Assembly: GCA_023213395.1 (NCBI GenBank)
Contig: CM041465.1
Coordinates: 58,969,741 to 59,033,740, forward strand
DNA from: Cycas panzhihuaensis
Lineage: Eukaryota > Cycadophyta
Direction of reading: 5' to 3'
DNA length: 64,000 nucleotides
Shown here in pieces: positions 1-13,204 of this stretch. The notes under the pieces were generated by a model, which saw only the letters and a program-made list of their open reading frames with translations, did not search any database and had not been told where the DNA came from. The translations under genes and the position numbers were made by a program. How positions within the stretch are numbered: the stretch's first letter is position 1; every line of letters starts with the position of its first letter.

Positions 1-1321
1 TTTTATAATCCATGACCCTATATAAACAAAATAGGGTCTGTCCCACATAATCTTATTGGTAGCCTAGGCAGCCTTACATTCTATTAGACAACATAATAGT
101 CTTGCATACCATTGGCTAGTTGATTGGCCTATGCACCAAGTTCGATAACTAACCTTATCACTTAACCTTATGGTAGTTCTCTACGTATTATTGCTTTACA
201 TAACTTAATAAGATGAGTTATGTAATAGATTAGGCCCTCAATGAAAGTGCTCTTAATTAAAAGATTTATTGATGATGTGACTAAGGGTGACGTCTAATAT
301 TTGCATCTGATTATAGTAGCTATAATTTTAATGTTTATAGCCATTGGTTATTGATAGCTTATATGACTAAAATGTATCAAACCTAACATGTTAATGTATA
401 TGTATTTTTTAGCCTATACCTTATTTCTTACTTATTTTAGCTTTATTAAGACATCATTTCTTAATTATCTTATAATCATTTTATGAAGGGCTTTATTATA
501 TTTTATAAAAATTATGGCAAGTGGCCTTACTACCATCTATAAGGGGTTTACACCTTATCATGAAGGTGCTATAAGTTAATTTAACTATAATCAAGGGATT
601 TTAAGGTGGGAGTTGGTATGAAAGTATATTATATGTATGAATTTATATAAATAAATATAGATGTATTTACTTTAGAGAATATCAAATTATTTTGAAATAT
701 AAATATAATATATTTATATTAATTAAAAAGATATAATGTAAGTGAAAGTATATTTAGTGTCTAATAGTGTACTAAGATATATTAAGGTTTATAAAGGGTG
801 TTATGGTTTTTCTCTTACCCTACCTTTTCAATCTGTTATTCAATTTAAAGAATGTATGGATTGGTTTTCTAAGGATTTTAATAGGAGATGCAAATATTGA
901 AAATATAAGAATCTACTTTCATATGTTGCTCATTATTTGAGTCTCTTATTTTGCCCTTCCTTTTCTAGGTTTACTCTCTAAGTTCTTACTTTTTATATAT
1001 AATGAAGCATCTTTGAGGAGGAAGCAAGTATGTTTTGAGGAATTTATGGAGTGTAGGTTCCAACAATTGAAGTGGGAAGAGTATACAAAGAATTAAATAG
1101 GATATTAGTTTTTAATAGGAAGCTACTCCTCTAATCTTTTAATTGTATTGAGGTTCTTTCTTTCTCTTTTATTAAATTTTTGGTAAAAGTATGTTGGAGG
1201 AGAAAGTAAGTTTGGAGATATCATATTTCTTGAATTATATTTTTGTGTGTGTGTGTGTATACATACACATACAAAAAAGGAAAAAAAAAAAAAAACATGT
1301 ATATATGTGTATGTGTGTGTG
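1..1321. other. AT-rich flank, no gene recognised
   Basis: Strongly AT-rich DNA with stops in every frame. I see no LTR, protein domain or RNA gene. The right end runs into a short TG/TA-rich simple repeat (about 1243-1324) that borders the Gypsy-1 LTR, so the target of that insertion was low-complexity DNA. Confidence 0.5.
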
Positions 1322-1537
1322 TGTTACAAATCCTAATTATCTTTCTATTAAAATAGTTAGTTTGAAATGATTTGGGTAGGAAGAGTTGTATCTTTTGGTA
1401 GGATCCCATCAAGGAGTATAAATATATACCTTTTATATGAACTCATCATCTTTTATGAATATATTTATTTGGATCTAATCAAAGTTTTTTCTTACATATT
1501 ATTGTGAGTTCTCTTAGAATTATTAAGTCTTATATCA
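1322..1537 (+). repeat. Gypsy-1 5' LTR
   Basis: Starts TGTTACAAATCC and ends in CA just before the primer-binding site. It aligns along its whole length with 19026-19243. The match is clearly imperfect, which means an old insertion. Confidence 0.7.
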
Positions 1538-1539
1538 AG

Positions 1540-1552
1540 TGGTGTCAAAGCC
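1540..1552 (+). other. Gypsy-1 primer-binding site (tRNA-Met type)
   Basis: TGGTGTCAAAGCC lies two bases after the LTR end. It matches the plant consensus TGGTATCAGAGCC, complementary to the 3' end of initiator-Met tRNA, at 11 of 13 bases. Confidence 0.6.
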
Positions 1553-2422
1553 ATGCTTCTACTATGTGGATTTAGAGATATATGTATATATAATACATAC
1601 TCTCCCATCACATTCTCTCCATTTCAACACCCTACCAAAATTTTTATAATGTTGTGTATTTAATTTAAAAATAAAAATAAAAATCTCCACCTCTGCATCG
1701 AGGTTGCCATGAAAATAATTTATTATTAACATATTACATGTTATAATATATGTTGTATTAAATATACATAAATCTACATTGAGTTATCACTATAGATTTA
1801 TTGAAAGGCACAATCAAGTAACTATTGTAATACATTGTTAGCCTACAAAGTCAAATGTCCAAAATATATATCTATAAAATACATCATGCCATTGAACCAT
1901 CAAAAATATATATCCATATGGGTTTGTACTACATAATTAAGCTTGTCTACAATGGTTGTTATATAAGCTTCATAAATATCAAGATGAAGATCTCACCTAA
2001 TGAGCATATATCGATCTGTCTATATGAATATATATGGAGCATATATCAATTTGTATGAATGCTTACCTCTACAATGGATCAAATGAATGTTATGTTTGGC
2101 AAATGAATAATATATATGAGTGAGCCTCCTCTATTTTTATGAGTGAGCCTTTGCAATTTGACCTACAAGTCAAAAATAAAATAAAACATTAATATATATA
2201 AATATATATACCTAAATGTTAATGTATACAAAGACATACTTAGACATGCAATCAATTGCCTCCTAGTCCTATAGAAAGGAAATGATAATAAATACAAATA
2301 TGTATACTTGAGCATGTAGTCATTATACTAAGTTACAGAAAAATGAATGTGAATATATATATATATATATATACATACATACATACATACACACACATAC
2401 ATATACATACATACATATGTCT

Positions 2423-2538
2423 CCCTTTAAAATAGTTATTAAGCATATCTATAGCTTATATTTTGGCTTACATTACGATAGAGGTAAATGTAAGACAAAA
2501 TATAAGCTATAGATATGCTTAATAACTATTTTAAGGGG
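2423..2538. repeat. Long hairpin: 52-bp inverted repeat, 12-bp loop
   Basis: The arms at 2423-2474 and 2487-2538 are reverse complements with two mismatches by eye. The loop is 12 bases. A transcript of either strand would fold into a near-perfect stem. This fits a small foldback transposon (MITE) or a young hairpin-RNA precursor. No clear target-site duplication is seen, and both arms are AT-rich with runs of C or G only at the outer ends. Confidence 0.8.
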
Positions 2539-2541
2539 AGA

Positions 2542-2565
2542 ATATTCTCTTTTAAAAGAGAATAT
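2542..2565. repeat. 24-bp perfect palindrome
   Basis: The half-site atattctctttt is followed at once by its exact reverse complement. It starts three bases after the long hairpin ends. Its function is unknown. Confidence 0.75.
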
Positions 2566-3479
2566 ATTCATTCTTTTTTTTTTTTGCTATCTCAATGCTC
2601 TCAATAAACATATTTTAATAATAATATTATACACACACACACATATATATAGATGGATAGAGAGAAAGAGAGAGAGAGATGCCTTTTAATATTAGTGAGA
2701 ACACCATTTTATATTTACTCTAAATATATAATATTTTTCTCTTAAAAATATATATATGATAAAACATCTCTAAATGTTATACAAAGTAGTGTGATATATA
2801 GTGAGTATATATCATTGGTTGCTTGCATATATAAACATGTATGGATTTACCATAATAAATGATGGAGTTTTCATGGCAATTCATGGTGCCTATATATACT
2901 TAGTGTAGTTCTAAAATTAGACTTATCATCCACATAGCACGTTAGCAGCCATTATACTATATATATATATATATATATATATTATTAAATGTTAGATACA
3001 TTATGTTTTTTGTTAGGGAACACTATGACGGTCTGAATGAGGAAGGGCATGTTAATTCTATTATGCCTAACCTCCCATAACTTTCATAATATTAGTAAAT
3101 ATGGGAGGGAATATTTGCCCTATATTATAGATTCCAACTATGTAGAAGGTGGAGGAAACTTGGCATAGTGTAATCTCTCTCTCTCTCTCTTTACATACAC
3201 ACAGACATGGATGGTCATCATATCAGTAGGTCATTGTAGTAAGTTTTGGAGTCATCCAAATCCAAACATGTAAATGTTATGAACAATCCAAAGGTAATTT
3301 ATGCTACAGAGGCACGTGGATAGGTATATCATGCATATGATATGAAAATTTTAGAGAAGTTCCATATAATTGCTTAGTTCATTAATTATATTTTATGGTA
3401 ATCAATTGCTATAACTTTATCTGGTGGGTATGAATACTATGAACCCTTTCACTAAGACTATTCCTTTTTATGGACATTG

Positions 3480-6350
3480 TTAATGGGGTAGACAGAGATA
3501 GATTTTGCATAGGTAATAAAACCATGCCAATTGTATAGAAGCATAAGCGATTCAATAAAGCCCCATAGACTCTTGTTTCCTAGCTACCGGGAATGGATAC
3601 AGAGAGGTCGACTCAAATAAGTGCAGGTATGTTTCTCGCCTTGTTTTTGCTTTTTGTGAGGAGTACTTACCTGTATGCTACATGTTTTCGTAGATGGTTT
3701 CCATCATCTATACCTTTTTAGCCTATGACGACTATAGTGGGGGCACACTTCCAGCAAGTGTGGCACCCTGGTTGCTGCGTCACCTCCCACAATCTCCCCT
3801 ACTCCTATTAAGGCTTATTTAACTCACGTGATGATTATTTGTTATGTTGTTTTATCACCACTTAGTCTCCTCATTGTGTCTTTGGGCCCTCTTAATTACT
3901 TTTTGTGGTTCTTAGTCCTTTGTTTGCCCCTGGGCAGGTGGGCTCGCCCCCCTGTCGGCCTCCTAGTACCCCGGCCCACAGTCCTGGCTAGTTGTTTGGG
4001 CTAGTTTGGCCCTCTGACCCTGCATTGCGGCAAAGTTCGCGGTACCACGACGTTTACCGCGGTATCGTAATATTTACCATGGTGCGACTATTTTAAACTA
4101 TTTTTTAAACCCGCAGTGGCAATTCTCACATTTATTGCAAAATTGCCACGTGTCATTCGACCCACCTTAGTGCTAACCAAGCCCTAATCGCTTGATTAGG
4201 GTTGGGGCTGAGTATTTAAGCTCATCCTAATTCATTTTTAGGATCTTTTGGCTCTTTTTCAAAGAAACACTAAGGAAATTCACCTTGCTCTCTGCTCTGC
4301 TCTTCTGCAATGCTGCACTCACAGGACCTGCAATTGCTCCTCTATGCCCAGCCCTCCTTAGGCCTCACTATGGCATCCTCATAGCCCATTACACGCCCCA
4401 GAGGGAGCCTTCTTGAGAAGTTTTTAGGGTCTCTCTTCCTAGGCAAGCACCGCGTTATTTCAAAAGCGGGATTTCTCTCAACTGCCTCAGTAGGGGCTTT
4501 ATACTTGTTGCATCTTAGCCTTCTTCACAGGTTTTCAGCCCTTTCTCAGCAGGCTCTTACAAAGGTAAATGCCTCCTCACTTCATCTTGAGGTATTTATT
4601 GGTTTGAAGTCCTTTTCTTGCCTAGTATTGTGCATGTTTGTCATTAGTTTCTTTCTCTTTGTTTCAAGAGTTTGTTTCTTAGTTTCTCTTAGTTATTTCT
4701 CTGCTGCTTGAGGCCCTTCTCCTATGCTTCACACCCAGGACAATGGCATAAGAGGATTCCATAGGGTTTTGGATAGAGCTGGGTGGATTCTGTACCACCC
4801 TTGCACTCCCCAAGAGGCCTCCAAACCCTCCTCATTTGCCCCCATGTTGTCCCTGGGGTGGACAAAGGATTAGGGGACCATTTCCATTTCGAAACCAAAG
4901 ATTTGCACCTATTGCAATGCTGGTTTGCAGGCCCATCTCTCTCATCCAGGCAATGCATAAGCCCCAGAGGTCCCTTCTAGCTTAACTTCTCTCTCAATGG
5001 CCTAGTTTGTTCTCTATAACACCCCGGTCCATTGAGGACTTCCTTGAGCTCCTTTTGTACTTTTGTTACCCCTATTTATAGCCATACCCTCGCAGCCCTA
5101 TGGCTCCTTGAGGGAGGGTAGGATTTCCCTTTGTGGGAGGTGGGTCACTCTGAGGCTCACCTATTTATATATCCTGTACTTATGTATTTTTAAACTATAG
5201 TCTAGTGTTGTAAACTTGTGATTGATGAGTACCAACGTATATGTATAGAGATCTAGTTTTTGGCTTATGCATATATAGGTTTTGGCACTCTTCTTTGTAT
5301 TATTAGCCTCCTTTCTCTAGGAGGGAATCTTTGCATTTACCTACAGGTAAAAGGAGGATGCGAGGAACGTCTACCCCCTTCTTTCTCCTGGGTAAGTGAA
5401 TCTATTTGTATTTTGTCATAGCATTCTATTTTTCGCCATCACTTTCCTTTTCATTTTCGGCATTTTAGTGTTGCTTTCCGAGGAAGGTAAGAAAGCCCCA
5501 CGCTTCACCCTATCACAACCCTCTGCTATTCGCTTCATGGAGCGATCTAGGGCATCTCATGGGCGCATCGTCGCTTCGACCATGCCTTCATCCTGGGTAT
5601 GTGACCTTGCTTTGTTTCGCTCTTTTCCTTTTGAAAAGATTGCATGGTAGTAATTAGATAACATAAAAAGGGGAAATCAACTCTTTTTGTTTGCACTTCG
5701 TATGTTGCGTTTCGTATACCATAACTGTTTAGGGAAAGGACTCTTAGGAAGTTTCCCCCTAGCCTTTTCCCTTAGCTTGTAAACCTTATCCTCGCCCCTT
5801 TGGCTTGTTATATTTGATTTGGTTTGCTTGCACATACCTTAGCATCTTCACTTTCTTCGGTTACACCCTTAGGGGGGGGGGGGGGGGCTTGGGTTGATTG
5901 ATCGCTCCCACTCCCTTCCTCTTCCCTTGGTTCTATTTGCTTAGCCAAATAACCGAGGAGGTCTTAACCATATGTTATTCGCCTACCTTGCTCCTACTCG
6001 TTTCCCTCTGCCATAGGGAAACCTTCGAGGTTTCTCTTCCTCCCCTCCTGGCCATCCAAGGGTGGGAGGACCATCTTCCTGGATCTATCTAGGCTACCTT
6101 TTCACCTTCCCTCTTCCTAGCCGAAGTGGGGAACCACCTTTAAGTAGTTGGGTATCATCCGCAGGTCCCAAACTCGTGCTCTGGCGCACATGGCACCCTG
6201 TGTGGTACTCGCCTTGCTTATAGATTTCTATCTGCACCCCGATACTATTATCGATCATCTTCGCTATTCCTACTTAGCTAGGTGGTTATCCCATAGACGC
6301 GCATCCAACTCCCTTAATCTAGATATTAAATAGATCCCCTAAATCATAGT
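3480..6350. other. GC-richer block inside Gypsy-1, unclassified
   Basis: This stretch is visibly richer in G and C than its surroundings and has many CCC, GGC and CCTC runs. It holds a promoter-like segment (about 4140-4260), several short open frames of 60-84 codons with no motif I recognise, and a run of 16 G at 5872-5887. It sits where the Gypsy-1 leader and gag should be, and Gypsy-1 is several kilobases too long there, so it is probably a separate insertion. A long LTR, or a non-coding derivative of a large LTR element, would fit. I found neither a partner LTR nor a target duplication. Confidence 0.3.
4147..4220 (+). promoter_or_regulatory. Promoter-like segment: G-box and TATA-like box
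   Basis: A G-box core CACGTG is at 4147-4152, within GCCACGTGTC. A TATA-like TATTTAAG is at 4213-4220. Spacing and order resemble a plant pol II promoter or the U3 part of an LTR. There is no evidence of activity. Confidence 0.35.
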
Positions 6351-6451
6351 GTATACTACATGTGCGATACAAGATGAGAATATGAACAAAGTGGTTAACT
6401 ACATGAGTCATGTTAACTATTAAGGTGCATTACATGCAAAATGCTTTTATG

Positions 6452-6454
<3 letters not shown>

Positions 6455-6511
<57 letters not shown>
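6455..6511. repeat. (TG)n microsatellite
   Basis: About 28 uninterrupted TG units. Confidence 0.95.
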
Positions 6512-6523
<12 letters not shown>

Positions 6524-8850
6524 TACTTTTCTACTTAGTTAATGGGCTAGTATTTTGAATAGGTGAAGGAGTTTATGTGCTTAGAGGATCATGTAAGAGG
6601 GAAACCAAGTTCACATAGGACAAATGGCCTTACTGCCATTTAGCTTAAAGTGTTTTGAGAGTTAATGAAGATATTCTTACTATTAGCAAAGGTTGTATGT
6701 GCCAAAAATATAATTATTCCATGAATGCACTATATAGACTAACCTTGGCCATTTATGTATTTGTCTCTTTCTTCTTATTTTGGTCGCAAATGATTATTAG
6801 CTTTATAAGGAAATTGAATTTAAGAGTTGTACTATAAGAGCAAAAGCAAAAAATGGGGACATGATAAAATTAAAGTTTTCTTTTTTTGTTTTTTTACAAT
6901 TATTTCTTTTCAAGGCCAAAATATGGCTCTACTACCACTTGTGGTGATCCAAATGAGTTAACCATAAATGACTCAAGGAATTCTTAGTTGATCAAAGGGG
7001 CGTAATCTCCAAGTTTACACACAAGATGTCTTAAAAGATAACTGAAGACATTATGATTAATTAATAAACATGTGATATTGAATATACAACCTTTTCATAT
7101 ATATATATACATGCTTAATGTCCCTTTGTGAAGAGGTACAACCTATCAATGTACCCTTCCATAAATAAATAATTATTAATTTAAAATAATCACTCATTAT
7201 GTATATAAAACATATACACATACACACACACATATATATAGATATATTGCTTGTGTATGGTGAAACAAAGGATTTATTTGATAATCACCTATGGTTAAAC
7301 AATTGATTGTGATCCATATTGGATGTTTATAGTGTATACTAATGTACATACACTAATATGAAGGGTTTATTCAATGGTTAGCTATGGTCAGATAAACAAT
7401 TAATTATGACCTATATTTGATGTTAACAGATTAAATGCTAATATATATGCTAAAATATTGATCGTCAATATATTAATTATGTGTAAGTAACTTGTATAAT
7501 CTATTGTGACCTATATTAAATATTATATATTGTTTGACTTATTAATACAAAATTGGATATAACTTTCACGTGGGAAGTCAAATTTTAGTGCCATCAGTTT
7601 TGTTATCATCCGAACTCAAAAGACTATAAATTGATTATATATCAACTTATTAGTTATGGAAGGCACCTTATAGAATCATACATATACCATCGTAAGCCTC
7701 ATGAACACTAAAGAGATTACTAAAAATCAAATCCAAATCCTAAGAGACATAATCAAACTAATTACTCAAGTTATTCATGAGGCAGTGCAAATGTAGAATG
7801 CACTCTTAAAGTACACCTTGCAATGGATCTTAGAAAAATTAATAAGCATGGTAATTAGAAAAAAAAGAGAAATAATTATGCTAGATTTTAAAAATAAAAG
7901 GATCAATCATTAATCATACATTAATAATCAACTGATAGGGGATAATCTTAGGCATAGAATAATGTAATTTCAAGCATATCTTATTAATGACACCATTATA
8001 AGATATTCAAATGATTATTAGAATATAACACTAGAAGAATAAAAGGTGGTTGGATTCTAAGCCTATTTTAATTGTCTACAATCTATATAATTACAAAAGA
8101 AGAAAATGCTAGAGAAAATTATGATCTAACACTTCAACATTAAGTAGAAAAAACATGAACCACAGGTGTGGATTCAATAAATAGAAAAACCTTTTTACTT
8201 GATGGTAATTAAGATAGTAGAATAAGTCTCTCTAACTGTGTTACGCACGGACAAAATTGCTTATGAGTGATGGCAGAGATTAGAATGCACTACATTCTAA
8301 AATCAATTACCAATATGGAGTGGGTTTGTCTTCTTATTATTATGAAATATAGAAATTGAAGTAAATGAGAACTATAGAAGAATATAGTATATTGTTCAAC
8401 AAACTAAGTTATGTTGTAGAAGATATTCTAGTTGATAGGCTTGTTCACTTGTACATTGACAAGATAGTAATAGAGATTTAAATAGATGTGAAAACCATAA
8501 GGCCTATTGATCTCAACAAAGTCATACAACTAGCCATAATACATGAAGATAAGGTTAATATGCTATGTAAGGAAAAGTAAGCCACTATATTCCTTTGTTT
8601 TCCCTACCTAGTTTACTACTAATTATCCAGCTTAATCCGTTATTGACTAGGTCTGACTAACTATTTAGCCTAGTCCTTTAAAGGATAAGAGTAGAATAAG
8701 AAGAGTTAAGAAAATAGAACCTATGCTTTAGATATACCGAGAAGTAGTTACTTAGTCATAGATATCTAAAGAACTAAGTATATATAATTAAATTATCACC
8801 TATAGAGGAGGATGAAGGAAATGAGAAGGGAGAAGATGCTAAAATAGTCT
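6512..8850 (+). other. Decayed Gypsy-1 5' internal region
   Basis: AT-rich DNA with many stops, upstream of the recognisable protease. Gag should lie here or further left, but no zinc knuckle or gag motif can be read. 'TTGTCAACTATGGGTGG' near 8920 and the following bases lead into the protease-like segment. Confidence 0.35.
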
Positions 8851-11049
8851 AGGAGTATTGCCACTGTTATGAAATTTAGGGGGATTATTGCAATCATAAG
8901 AATGGCATCCTAGAAAAAGTCATTGTCAACTATGGGTGGTCTCACTTGGCTAGATACATTAAAACTATAATGCTTAATAAAAAAGTAGGTCATTATAATC
9001 CTGGTAGATTTGGGTAACACTCATTTTTTCATTGATAAGATCTCCACTTAGTACCTAAGGTGATTTCCATTAAGCACACCCTATTTTCAAGTAAGTATTG
9101 GTGGAAGGTAGGCTATCAAGGCAAAGTATGATGGAAAATCTCAGACCCCTAATGGGTGATATTATTATCACAAAAAACTTTACATCTTTAATATGAGAAA
9201 AGTAGATGTCATTCTTGATGGTCAATGGCTTATAATACTTATGACATTCAAAATGAATTTAAATGAGTTATTTATAAAATATAGGAAATAGGATATGGCT
9301 ATCATACTTCAAGGAGAAAAACTAGGGAATATCCAAGTAATATCATGAAAAAGTATGGAGAAGTTAATAAAAAAGGGTCAACGAGGTATAGTGGCTCAAC
9401 TTTTTGCACTTCAAGTAGAGGTGATACTGATAATACAAGAGAATGAATTACTAGGGATCCTCCAAAAGCACAAGAACTCTTTCAAGACCTTTAAGTAGAG
9501 TTGCCTCTTAATAGAGGCTTGCAACATTAGATTGAGCTCAAAGTTGGCACCAACCTAATTTTTATTTATCCACATAGGTAACCATATCACTATCAAAATT
9601 AGATTTTAAAAATTGTACAAGAATTGCTAGACCTAATGGTAATAGTCCTTAGCAAAAGCTCATTTATAGCCTATATAGTCCTAGTTAGGAAAAAAGAATA
9701 GATCATTTTGTATATATGTCAATTATCAAGTATTAAATAACATCACAATAAAAAAATAAATTTATTACACTAAGAATTGATAAGGTATTGGATAAGCTAC
9801 AAAGAGTTAAGTATTTTAAAAAAATAGATCTAAGGATAAGGTACTATTAAATTTGAATCAAGCTAGAAGGCACTTATAAGACTACCTTCAACATGTACTC
9901 TGACTATTATAAATTTAAGGTAATACCCTTTGGTCTTACCAATGCATCAACTACATTTCAAACTGCTATGGACATTTTTGATAAGATATTGATATTTACC
10001 AAAAATTAGAAAGAACATATAAACCATATAGACTGAGTCTTAAACATCTTAGAAGAATAAAAGCTTTTCGCTAAAAGGTCAAAGGGCTCCTTTAGTAAAA
10101 GGGAAATAGAATATGTGGAGCATCTCATATTAAAAGAAGGGGTCAAGGTTGATCTAAGGAATGTCAAAGCCATCCAAGAATGGCCCACACTTAAAAATAT
10201 CACTAAGCTCAAAGGCTTCCTAAAACTAATAAGATATTATTAGTATTTATTAAAAATTATACTCAGAGAACCTTTGCCTTGACATGCCTTTTAAAGAAAA
10301 ATTCCTTCTAGCAAGATGAAGAAGCAACAACCTACTTTGAGAAACTCAAATAAACTATGACCTATCTACCTATATTGGCTTCAACTAGATTTCTCAAAGG
10401 TTTTCACAATTGACTACGATGCCTCAAGGATAAGGATTGGGGAAATACTAATATAGGAAGGGAAGTTAGTTGCCTTTAAGAGTACAAAATTAAATAAGAG
10501 GGAATGACTTAAGTCCACCTATGATAAGTAAGTATTGGCTACCATGTACACCTTGATAAAATGGTGTGAGTATTGGTTGGGCAACAAAGTCATAGTGAAA
10601 ATAGATTATAACTTGTTATACCTTCTAAAGCAAAAAGAATTATCTCCAAAACAACAAAACTAGGTGAGTAAAGCACATGCCTTTGACTTTAACATAACAT
10701 ATAACAAAAGCAAGATAAATGTAGTAGTTGATGCTCTATCTCAAAGAGATAAAGAATCTTATTTATATGTAGTATCAATGATTGAACTTAATTAGGTGAT
10801 AGAAATTTAGGCAAAATATGCCAAGGACCCAAGCATCCAATAATTTATACTCCAGATCCAATAAGGTATCCAAGATAAATTTGAATAGAAGAATGATATC
10901 ATATGGTATAAAAGGTGAATATTCCTAAAGACCAACTCAAAACTCTATGTAAAATTCTTAGAAGATTTACATATGACACAATTAATAGGTCATGAAGGAT
11001 TCTTTAAAACATATAGCAAGATTAAAGGGTTATTCTTTTGGTAGGGAAT
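8850..11049 (+). pseudogene. Gypsy-1 pol, first part (PR, RT, RNase H, start of IN)
   Basis: Broken gypsy-type polyprotein. A protease-like LVDLGNTHFFIDK is near 9003-9041. The RT region (about 9770-10240) reads RIDKVLDKLQ, KIDLR, IPFGLTNASTTFQ and then ILIFTKN. The segment that should hold the FLDD active site is lost, since the frame goes from TAMDIF directly to DKILIF. RNase H follows (about 10390-10790), with FTIDYDAS and VVDALSQR. The integrase zinc finger begins GHEGFFKTYSKIK near 10990. Stops interrupt every domain. The frame resumes after Copia-A at 17841, which shows that Copia-A inserted inside integrase. Confidence 0.75.
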
Positions 11050-11450
11050 TATTAGAGTTATACCCTAATGTTAAGATTTCATTAATTGTATATTTAATTA
11101 GTTTGATAGGTTATTACAAAAGTTTGATGAATTGGCCAACTGTCTAAATCAACGAACTTCTCTCCCATTTATTCTAGAATCTTTCATACATATTGTGGCT
11201 GGAAGATTAGGGAGTTAGGTTATGTAGGTAGAAGGTTCATGAAGTAAGAGAGGAAGAATGAGATCCTCAACCATCTCGGTTGTTTTATCTTCATTATTAT
11301 CATAATATTATATTTATTTTTAAGGTGGTTTTTTATCCCCTAAAGGGGTTTTCCACTTGCCAGATTTGGTGCACTTGTGATTACTTGTTAATTGGTTTAT
11401 TTATGGTTTCTCATGTGTAGTGCTTCATGATTTATACCCTCTCTCCAACA
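11050..11450 (+). repeat. Copia-A 5' LTR
   Basis: It aligns end to end with 17436-17835. The first base pair reads TA instead of TG, which is a point change. It ends CTCTCCAACA directly before the primer-binding site. Confidence 0.88.
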
Positions 11451-11462
11451 TGGTATCAAAGC
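11451..11462 (+). other. Copia-A primer-binding site
   Basis: TGGTATCAAAGC directly abuts the LTR end. It matches the initiator-Met tRNA site TGGTATCAGAGC except for one base. Confidence 0.85.
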
Positions 11463-13204
11463 AGGGTCAACTGGTGCCTTTCAGCAATTAGGGTTGCTTA
11501 CATACTTAGAGACGTCTCATGATCCTCACACAGAGGAGAAGTCATTATCTTCATAGGAAACCCATAGTGATATCTAGATGAAGAAAAGCCTTATTCTTAT
11601 GCAGTTCATCTGCCTTTCATCTTTGTTACAATAGCTCTCTTGTCATTGCCACGATGATATCCTTACGAAGAGAAGACACCAATACTGTAGATGTAGTAGC
11701 TATGAAAACCCCTTTAGATCAACCTTTGAATCAATGCCCTTAAACAACAATGTAGTAGATGTCCTCAAGTAACAATGCAGTACATGTAGTAGGTGTGAAA
11801 GCCCCTAGATGTAGTAGCTTTGAATTAGTAGCTTTAGACCATGATAAGAGGGTCTACCTACTCGTCGTCGTCCTAAGAAATGTTGTGGGCTCTGACTCAC
11901 TCTTGTTCATTCTAGACTCTCCAATCGTCAGTCCACGTTGTCTACCAAATCCATGGCACTAAACATCCATGGCTCACGCACCAAATCCATGGCACTAGAC
12001 ATCCATGGCTCATGCACTAAATCCACGACTCATAAAGATGAAGCAGATACATGACAATGTTACCATGGCTCTCAGACGTAAACGATGCCAAAGTCATTAC
12101 CAGAATGATTTGAAAACCATGACGTACATCAAAGTCTGCAATCGATTCAAAGCCCAAGCAATACGAAGACTGTAATTAATTTGAAGCCCAAGAAAATACG
12201 AAGATTACAATTGATTCGAAGCCTGCCACCCTACATACGGTCAATATGAAACCCTGAATATTAGGGATACAAATTATTTGATATATGTTGGGAAAATTTC
12301 ATCTCAAATATAATTTTCTATATTTCCTCTTTTTTTGTTTGTGAAATTTTATAAAATCTGTCTTATTTGGATTATAAGTCCAATAGCAGCTCCCCCCCCC
12401 CCCCCCCCGACCTGTTAGCCCCCCGATCCTATTAGCCTCTAATATGATCGTGACTCTATTATGAAAAGGGTTTAAATGTCAAATTTCCTTTTTTCTTTGT
12501 TTTAAAGCAAAATAGGGGTACCTGCATTTTTTTCCCCATAACTTCCTCATATGGAGTTAGAATCCAACTCTGGGAGAAACGTTAGATTCCTAACTTAGAC
12601 ACATACATTTTGACTAGTCTTTCAAGCTTTTTAGATGCCATTTTGATTAGCAAATCCTTGCTCAAAGTCAAGTCTTTTATTTTTGACTTGGTAAGTTCAA
12701 GTACATGCCTCTAACCCATAATTTTGTTCACATTCTTTTTATATTATTACTTTAATCTAATATATAATTAATTATTTTTCAAATTTATAAAGTAACTATA
12801 TTATTTTCTTATGTATTTTAATAAATTCATGAAGTTTATTGAATCATTATTTCACTATTTTATTATGCAAGTGATATTATAAACATGCAAATACTTAAAT
12901 GTTTCATCTAATTTATGATTTATTTTAAGTCACTAATCAGTAACTGTCATATGCTTAATTAATTTTCTTAAATATTTGATTAAAAATCTTATATTCCTTG
13001 ATTAATGATTATTAAACTTTTAATGTTAATGAAATTATTTTCTATCAATGGTAAATTAACTTAAGTTTACCTTTAATGTTCAGTGCTTATCAATGAATTT
13101 ATTATTATGACTTATTAATTCACTTATATAAATTTCAGTCAAGCTTGCCATAACCACTTTCATTTTCTTTCAAGAGGATCTCTAATCATCAGTTTGTTCT
13201 CAAT
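11463..13204 (+). other. Copia-A long leader with internal repeats and poly-C
   Basis: There are 1.7 kb between the primer site and the first gag codon, much longer than usual for copia elements. It holds tandem copies of a unit of about 36 bp containing 'aaatccatggcact' and 'catccatggctca' (about 11946-12032), a second degenerate repeat around 'gaagcccaag' (about 12135-12230), a run of about 18 C (12391-12408) and an AT-rich end from about 12720. No protein is recognised. The Copia-B leader has similar length but carries enolase sequence here instead. Confidence 0.6.

Noticed and set aside
4722-4980. Overlapping open frames of 65-78 codons on both strands
   Set aside because: They shadow each other in a GC-richer stretch and contain no motif.
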